Assembly (NCBI RefSeq): GCF_001293565.1 | Contig: NZ_JXMU01000014.1 | Location: forward strand, 1 to 64,000 | Direction of reading: 5' to 3' | DNA from: Ahrensia marina | Lineage (GTDB): Bacteria > Pseudomonadota > Alphaproteobacteria > Rhizobiales > Rhizobiaceae | DNA length: 64,000 nt | Part shown: positions 60,255 to 64,000 of the stretch, in pieces | Numbering within the stretch: position 1 is the stretch's first letter | Layout of the letters: every line of letters begins with the position of its first letter | Program-made: the position numbers and the translations under genes | The notes under the pieces: model-generated | Databases searched by the model: none | What the model saw: the letters and a program-made list of their open reading frames with translations, nothing else | What the model was told of the DNA's origin: nothing

Positions 60255-62576
60255 TTAATTCTCGATCGGGGCAGCTTCCCAAGCGGCAAAGACCTCGTTG
60301 AAAACCCGCTCGCCCGGAATACCTTTTTCCAAAGTAATCAGCGCGCGCCGGCCATTCGTGTACTGCATCGGAATATCAATCCAGTTTTCACGTGTCATCA
60401 ATTGCACATTGGTTTCAACTGCCGTTGTCGCATCGGTCAGCGCAATCAGGAAGATATTCTGATCAAGCGGTGCAGGCACAGCAATCAAGGCGTTGCCCGG
60501 ATCCTGCTCATTGGTTTTGAACGTCACACGCTGAACATCGGCAATGCCGCGTCCGGCAAAATTCTCCGGCACACGGAAGAACAATTCAATGATATGACTT
60601 GCCGGAAATGTGCTGTCCCCATTGCGGCGGATCGTCATTTCCATCTTCAAGCCAAGCTCAGGAATGGACGTTTCAGCACGGATCGCAGGTTCGACTGGCA
60701 GTTCTCCGCCAGGCGATTCATTGACAACAGTCCACACAGTTGCACCGGCAAGCGCGGTACCGTCCTGCGAGCCTGTGCGCTCTTCATAAAAAATTGCCCG
60801 CTGGCCAATCGGCGTTGCCGGCGTTTCAGCCGTTGCATCGGGCGCATTTGCATCGTCCGTAGCGTCTGCGCTCTGCGGATCATTGTTTGCTGTACCGGCT
60901 GTTTGAGACGCGACGGAACTGCCTTCGTTGGAACTGTCGTCAGCGACACCTTCAATCGGGCCTTCGTCGATCTCCGTTCCATCCTCTGTCAGACGCTGGG
61001 TGAATTTGGTTGTCGTTTCGTCCGCTTCGCTCACGTCCTCAACCAGCGGAGGCGTTACCTCGTTTTCTGCGGCTGCGACTTCCTCTTGGCTCGCTTGCTC
61101 ACCGTTTTCTACCGGTGTGCTCGTGACCGTGCGAACCGGAACACCGCCCTCTTCGCCTGTCGTTGCCGCATCACCAATATCTGTACCAGCCTCACCGCCG
61201 GTTAGATCCTGCCACCATGGCAAAGCCGACTCATTATAGAAGGCAGTAAGCTGGTCTCTCTTCTCATAAGCGGCATATGCGCCGCCAGCCAGCAGCGCCA
61301 AAACGACAATCGCGATTGCCGCTTTCTTGGTACCGCCACCTTTTTTCTCTTCTTGATCAGAAGGAACCAAAGGCGGAATACCAGCAGCGCTTTCGCGGCG
61401 CTCGCCTTCAACCGTACCCGGATCATCACTACCGGTTTCCACCACCGGCTCAAAGCTGGCGGTAACATCATCGGTTTGTGAATCCACCGAAACGGCAAAA
61501 TCCTGCGTATCGTTGCTGTAGTCAGCTTCCTGCTCTTTTAAAAACTCGGCCCGCGGATCACTGTCTGCCACCGGCATTGATTTTTCAGACTCGGGTTCCG
61601 GTTCCGGTGTAGTACCGGCAAACAATTCGCCAATGGTTTTGTTGATTTCGTCAACGCTGGCGCCTGCATCATCGACGCTATCATCGGTTTCTGCATTGGC
61701 ACTTTCAACGAAATCTGAGAACGGAGTCTCGGCCGGAGCAGATGAGACATCGTCAATTGCCTTATCCGCGCTGATAGCGCCATCGGCAATAATATTGCCT
61801 TCGGAAACATCATCAACAGCTTCGACAGTGTCTTCCGGCTGATCAGCATCAGGGTATTCCGGTGAAACAGTATCAGCAGGCAGAGCTTCGTCATTTTGTT
61901 CTTCTGCAAGTTCAGGGATATCTGTAACCTGATCCTGCGCCACCACATGATCTGTTTCATTGACTTCCAAACGCGAAGGAAGTGGCGCATCAGTTTCTGA
62001 TTCTGAACTTGTATCCGGCACCTCCGGCTGCGGATCATATGACGGCGTTATGACGGGCTCCGGCTCAGTCGGAGTTGGCTCAGGTTCGACGGGAAACTCC
62101 GGCTCAGGCTCTGCGGGCGCGGGCTCCGGTTCGGCGGGAACTTCAGGCTCTGGCTCGGCAGGTGTTGGCTCTGGTTCAGTCGGCACCTCCGGTTCAGGCT
62201 CGGCAGGTGTCGGCTCTGGCTCGGTTGGTACTTCCGGCTCAGGCACCACGGGCGCCGGTTCCGGCTCGACCGGAACTTCAGGCGGAGCGGTAGGCGCAGG
62301 TTCTTCCGGCTGCGGAACGCTGGGCGCTGCAGTTACCGGTTCCGGCGCAATTTCCTGCTCTGCGGGCGCACTATAGTCTGCCTCTACCGCACGGATTGCA
62401 TCTTCAAGCTTGGCAAACTGACGGTCAATCGCTGCCTGTGGAGGTGTTTTCTCCAGTGCATCGATCTGTTTTCTTACAGTTGCCCGCGCCTTGTCATAGA
62501 CTTTTGCACGCAATTCAGGTGTTGTCTCACTCATATTACCGAGTGTTTTTCTGATTACTGCTGCGAAATCTGCCAT
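60255..62576 (-). CDS. Membrane protein with Glu-Pro tandem repeats
   Basis: A 773-residue protein that I do not recognise beyond similar Hyphomicrobiales proteins next to purA. A helical N-terminal domain (1-70) is followed by a low-complexity acidic segment with five 15-residue Glu-Pro repeats (102-176) and a long acidic linker. One membrane helix is at about 418-437 (KKAAIAIVVLALLAGGAYAA). A second acidic linker and a globular C-terminal domain (about 615-773, RAIFYEERTGSQDGTALAGA onward) lie outside. N-inside topology would place the repeats in the cytoplasm and the C domain in the periplasm. A spacer or scaffold at the cell envelope is one guess. Confidence 0.82.
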   Translation of the reverse strand: MADFAAVIRKTLGNMSETTPELRAKVYDKARATVRKQIDALEKTPPQAAIDRQFAKLEDAIRAVEADYSAPAEQEIAPEPVTAAPSVPQPEEPAPTAPPEVPVEPEPAPVVPEPEVPTEPEPTPAEPEPEVPTEPEPTPAEPEPEVPAEPEPAPAEPEPEFPVEPEPTPTEPEPVITPSYDPQPEVPDTSSESETDAPLPSRLEVNETDHVVAQDQVTDIPELAEEQNDEALPADTVSPEYPDADQPEDTVEAVDDVSEGNIIADGAISADKAIDDVSSAPAETPFSDFVESANAETDDSVDDAGASVDEINKTIGELFAGTTPEPEPESEKSMPVADSDPRAEFLKEQEADYSNDTQDFAVSVDSQTDDVTASFEPVVETGSDDPGTVEGERRESAAGIPPLVPSDQEEKKGGGTKKAAIAIVVLALLAGGAYAAYEKRDQLTAFYNESALPWWQDLTGGEAGTDIGDAATTGEEGGVPVRTVTSTPVENGEQASQEEVAAAENEVTPPLVEDVSEADETTTKFTQRLTEDGTEIDEGPIEGVADDSSNEGSSVASQTAGTANNDPQSADATDDANAPDATAETPATPIGQRAIFYEERTGSQDGTALAGATVWTVVNESPGGELPVEPAIRAETSIPELGLKMEMTIRRNGDSTFPASHIIELFFRVPENFAGRGIADVQRVTFKTNEQDPGNALIAVPAPLDQNIFLIALTDATTAVETNVQLMTRENWIDIPMQYTNGRRALITLEKGIPGERVFNEVFAAWEAAPIEN
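62049..62273 (-). repeat. Five 45-base tandem repeats coding Glu-Pro units
   Basis: Within the membrane protein gene, residues 102-176 form five units of 15 residues of the type P-[TAV]-E-P-E-P-[TA]-P-[ATV]-[EV]-P-E-P-[EV]-[VFI]; units two and three are identical in protein sequence. Copy number is likely to vary between strains by slippage or recombination. Confidence 0.9.
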
Positions 62577-62614
62577 AAATTCAATCCGGTAAGGTTCTCG
62601 TTCGTAGGGTAAAC

Positions 62615-63910
62615 CTAATCCTGAAACGGGTCCGTAACAAGTATCGTGTCGTCACGTTCAGGACTAGTTGACAACAAAGCGACCGGCGCACCGATTAATT
62701 CTTCAATATGGCGCACATATTTAACGGCCTGAGCGGGCAGATCGTTCCATGAGCGCGCACCGGCGGTCGTACCGCTCCAACCTTCCAGTGTTTCATAAAT
62801 CGGCACAACACGCGCCTGCGCGCCCTGACTGGCCGGAAGATAATCAATCCGCTCACCATCAAGTTCATAACCGACACAGACCTTGATTTCGTCCATACCG
62901 TCAAGCACATCAAGCTTGGTCAGCGCGATACCTGTAATGCCATTGACGGCACATGACTGACGCACAAGCACCGCATCAAACCAGCCGCAACGGCGCTTGC
63001 GCGATGTCACCGTACCCCACTCATGCCCCTTGGTGCCAAGGTGTTCGCCAACATCGTTAAGCTGCTCAGTCGGAAACGGTCCTTCGCCCACGCGAGTTGT
63101 ATAAGCCTTTGTAATGCCGAGCACATAATCAATGGCGTTCGGCCCCATGCCGGAACCGGCCGCCGCCTGCCCCGCCACCACGTTCGAGGACGTCACGAAC
63201 GGATATGTGCCATGATCGACATCAAGCAGTGTGCCCTGCGCGCCTTCAAACAGAATACGGTTACCGGCGCGGCGCTTGTCGTCGAGCACTTTCCAGACTT
63301 TATCCATATAAGGCAAAATCTCGTCGGCAATCGACATCAATTCTTCCATGATCGTCTCATGCGTGACTTCTGGATGGCCAAGCCCACGGCGCAGCGCATT
63401 ATGGTGGGTCAAAAGACGGTCCACCTTGGCAGGTAGCGTATCCTGATTGGCAAGGTCCATCACGCGCACGGCACGGCGGCCTACTTTGTCCTCATAGGCA
63501 GGGCCAATACCACGGCGGGTTGTGCCGATCTTCGTGCCCGAATTGGACGCGGCGTCTTCGCGGAAGCCATCCAATTCGCGGTGCAAAGACAAAATCAGTG
63601 GTGTGTTTTCGGCAATTTTCAAAACATCGGACGTTATCTTAACGCCCTGCTCTGCCAGACGGTTTACTTCGGCCACAAAAGCGTGCGGGTCAAAAACCAC
63701 ACCGTTACCGATCACCGACAGTTTTCCGCGCACCACGCCGGAAGGCAGGAGCGAGAGCTTATAGACATTGCCGCCTACAACCAAGGTATGACCGGCATTG
63801 TGACCGCCCTGAAAACGTACGACAACATCAGCGCGTTCCGAAAGCCAATCGACAATCTTGCCTTTACCTTCATCACCCCATTGGGAGCCAACCACCACAA
63901 CATTTGCCAT
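62615..63910 (-). CDS. purA: Adenylosuccinate synthetase
   Basis: A 431-residue GTP-dependent enzyme joining IMP and aspartate in AMP synthesis. The N terminus is [20 protein letters not shown] with catalytic Asp and the P-loop. Further signatures are GGHNAGHT (catalytic His), [18 protein letters not shown], and [14 protein letters not shown] (GTP-site region). ATG 63910 has GGAG six bases ahead; the TTG just before it is not needed. It is 38 bases upstream of the Glu-Pro repeat gene on the same strand, so cotranscription is possible. The last 90 bases of the window hold its leader. Confidence 0.97.
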   Translation of the reverse strand: MANVVVVGSQWGDEGKGKIVDWLSERADVVVRFQGGHNAGHTLVVGGNVYKLSLLPSGVVRGKLSVIGNGVVFDPHAFVAEVNRLAEQGVKITSDVLKIAENTPLILSLHRELDGFREDAASNSGTKIGTTRRGIGPAYEDKVGRRAVRVMDLANQDTLPAKVDRLLTHHNALRRGLGHPEVTHETIMEELMSIADEILPYMDKVWKVLDDKRRAGNRILFEGAQGTLLDVDHGTYPFVTSSNVVAGQAAAGSGMGPNAIDYVLGITKAYTTRVGEGPFPTEQLNDVGEHLGTKGHEWGTVTSRKRRCGWFDAVLVRQSCAVNGITGIALTKLDVLDGMDEIKVCVGYELDGERIDYLPASQGAQARVVPIYETLEGWSGTTAGARSWNDLPAQAVKYVRHIEELIGAPVALLSTSPERDDTILVTDPFQD

Positions 63911-64000
63911 CAAAAACTCCGGCGTAAAAATTCATTAAAAAGACTTAACGCGCGGTCTATAGCTTTCATTAAAGCAAAGCGTAAGTCCAATGCGCTTGTT

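Noticed and set aside
62049-62273. CRISPR-like repeat array
   Set aside because: The units are directly adjacent, without spacers, in coding frame and encode Glu-Pro repeats.
61960-62376. Ser/Gly-rich open frame on the plus strand
   Set aside because: It is the complementary reading of the Glu-Pro repeat region of the minus-strand gene and has no ribosome site or independent support.

Overview
The window looks like a chromosomal segment of an alphaproteobacterium of the Hyphomicrobiales (Rhizobiales), about 50% G+C by eye. The support is rpoH with an alphaproteobacterial sequence, rluD-family and purA housekeeping genes, and many ABC uptake operons for plant- or algal-type solutes. There is also an intergenic palindromic repeat of the kind common in rhizobial and Brucella-like genomes. 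I cannot name the genus; a marine or low-GC relative of the Rhizobiaceae (Ahrensia-like) is only a guess. I saw no rRNA or tRNA genes, insertion sequences, phage genes or CRISPR arrays, and no gene-free stretch longer than about 300 bases.

Layout. (1) 28-2117: an aldo/keto reductase and a short mannitol-dehydrogenase-family oxidoreductase in one leftward operon. (2) 2371-3882: a membrane diguanylate cyclase and a small orphan protein. (3) 3894-16814: a divergent catabolic island and the most interesting part of the window. Leftward it encodes a ribose-type ABC importer, a FucU/RbsD mutarotase, a two-subunit transketolase and a form IV RuBisCO-like protein. Rightward it encodes a methylthioribose-kinase homologue, a methylthioribose-1-phosphate-isomerase homologue, a SorC-type regulator and a fused class II aldolase/short-chain dehydrogenase. 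(4) 16865-19250: an EamA exporter divergent from a MocR regulator. (5) 19272-30363: a CUT1 sugar importer operon that also carries an argininosuccinate-lyase-like enzyme and a PfkB kinase, divergent from a ROK repressor, a PIG-L deacetylase and an EamA transporter. (6) 30573-34292: a 1239-residue autotransporter with Ig-like repeats. (7) 34400-42395: tyrosine/homogentisate catabolism (maiA, DUF2783, FAD monooxygenase, MBL protein, fahA, hmgA, hpd) with MarR and AsnC regulators. (8) 42392-45025: gph, a solo LuxR protein and a LacI repressor. (9) 45274-51396: a glucose/mannose-like CUT1 ABC operon with a sugar isomerase and a Gfo/Idh/MocA dehydrogenase. (10) 51463-56049: a polyamine-type ABC importer. 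(11) 56195-63910: a housekeeping stretch with rluD-type synthase, LysR/RidA, rpoH, a Glu-Pro repeat membrane protein and purA.

How the island in (3) may work. The importer and mutarotase would supply a free sugar. The MtnK-type kinase would make the sugar 1-phosphate and the MtnA-type isomerase the ketose 1-phosphate. From there the fused aldolase/dehydrogenase could give DHAP plus an oxidised aldehyde, as in the known DHAP shunt for 5-deoxyribose or methylthioribose. The RuBisCO-like protein and the split transketolase have no place in that known shunt. Their operon linkage suggests a second or different fate for the same intermediate, which I regard as the best candidate for an undescribed pathway.

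Recurring regulation. Each of the four solute-binding-protein genes is followed within 15-26 bases by a strong hairpin without a U-tract, typical of mRNA-stabilising elements. Most divergent intergenic regions hold a clear inverted repeat next to a local regulator gene.
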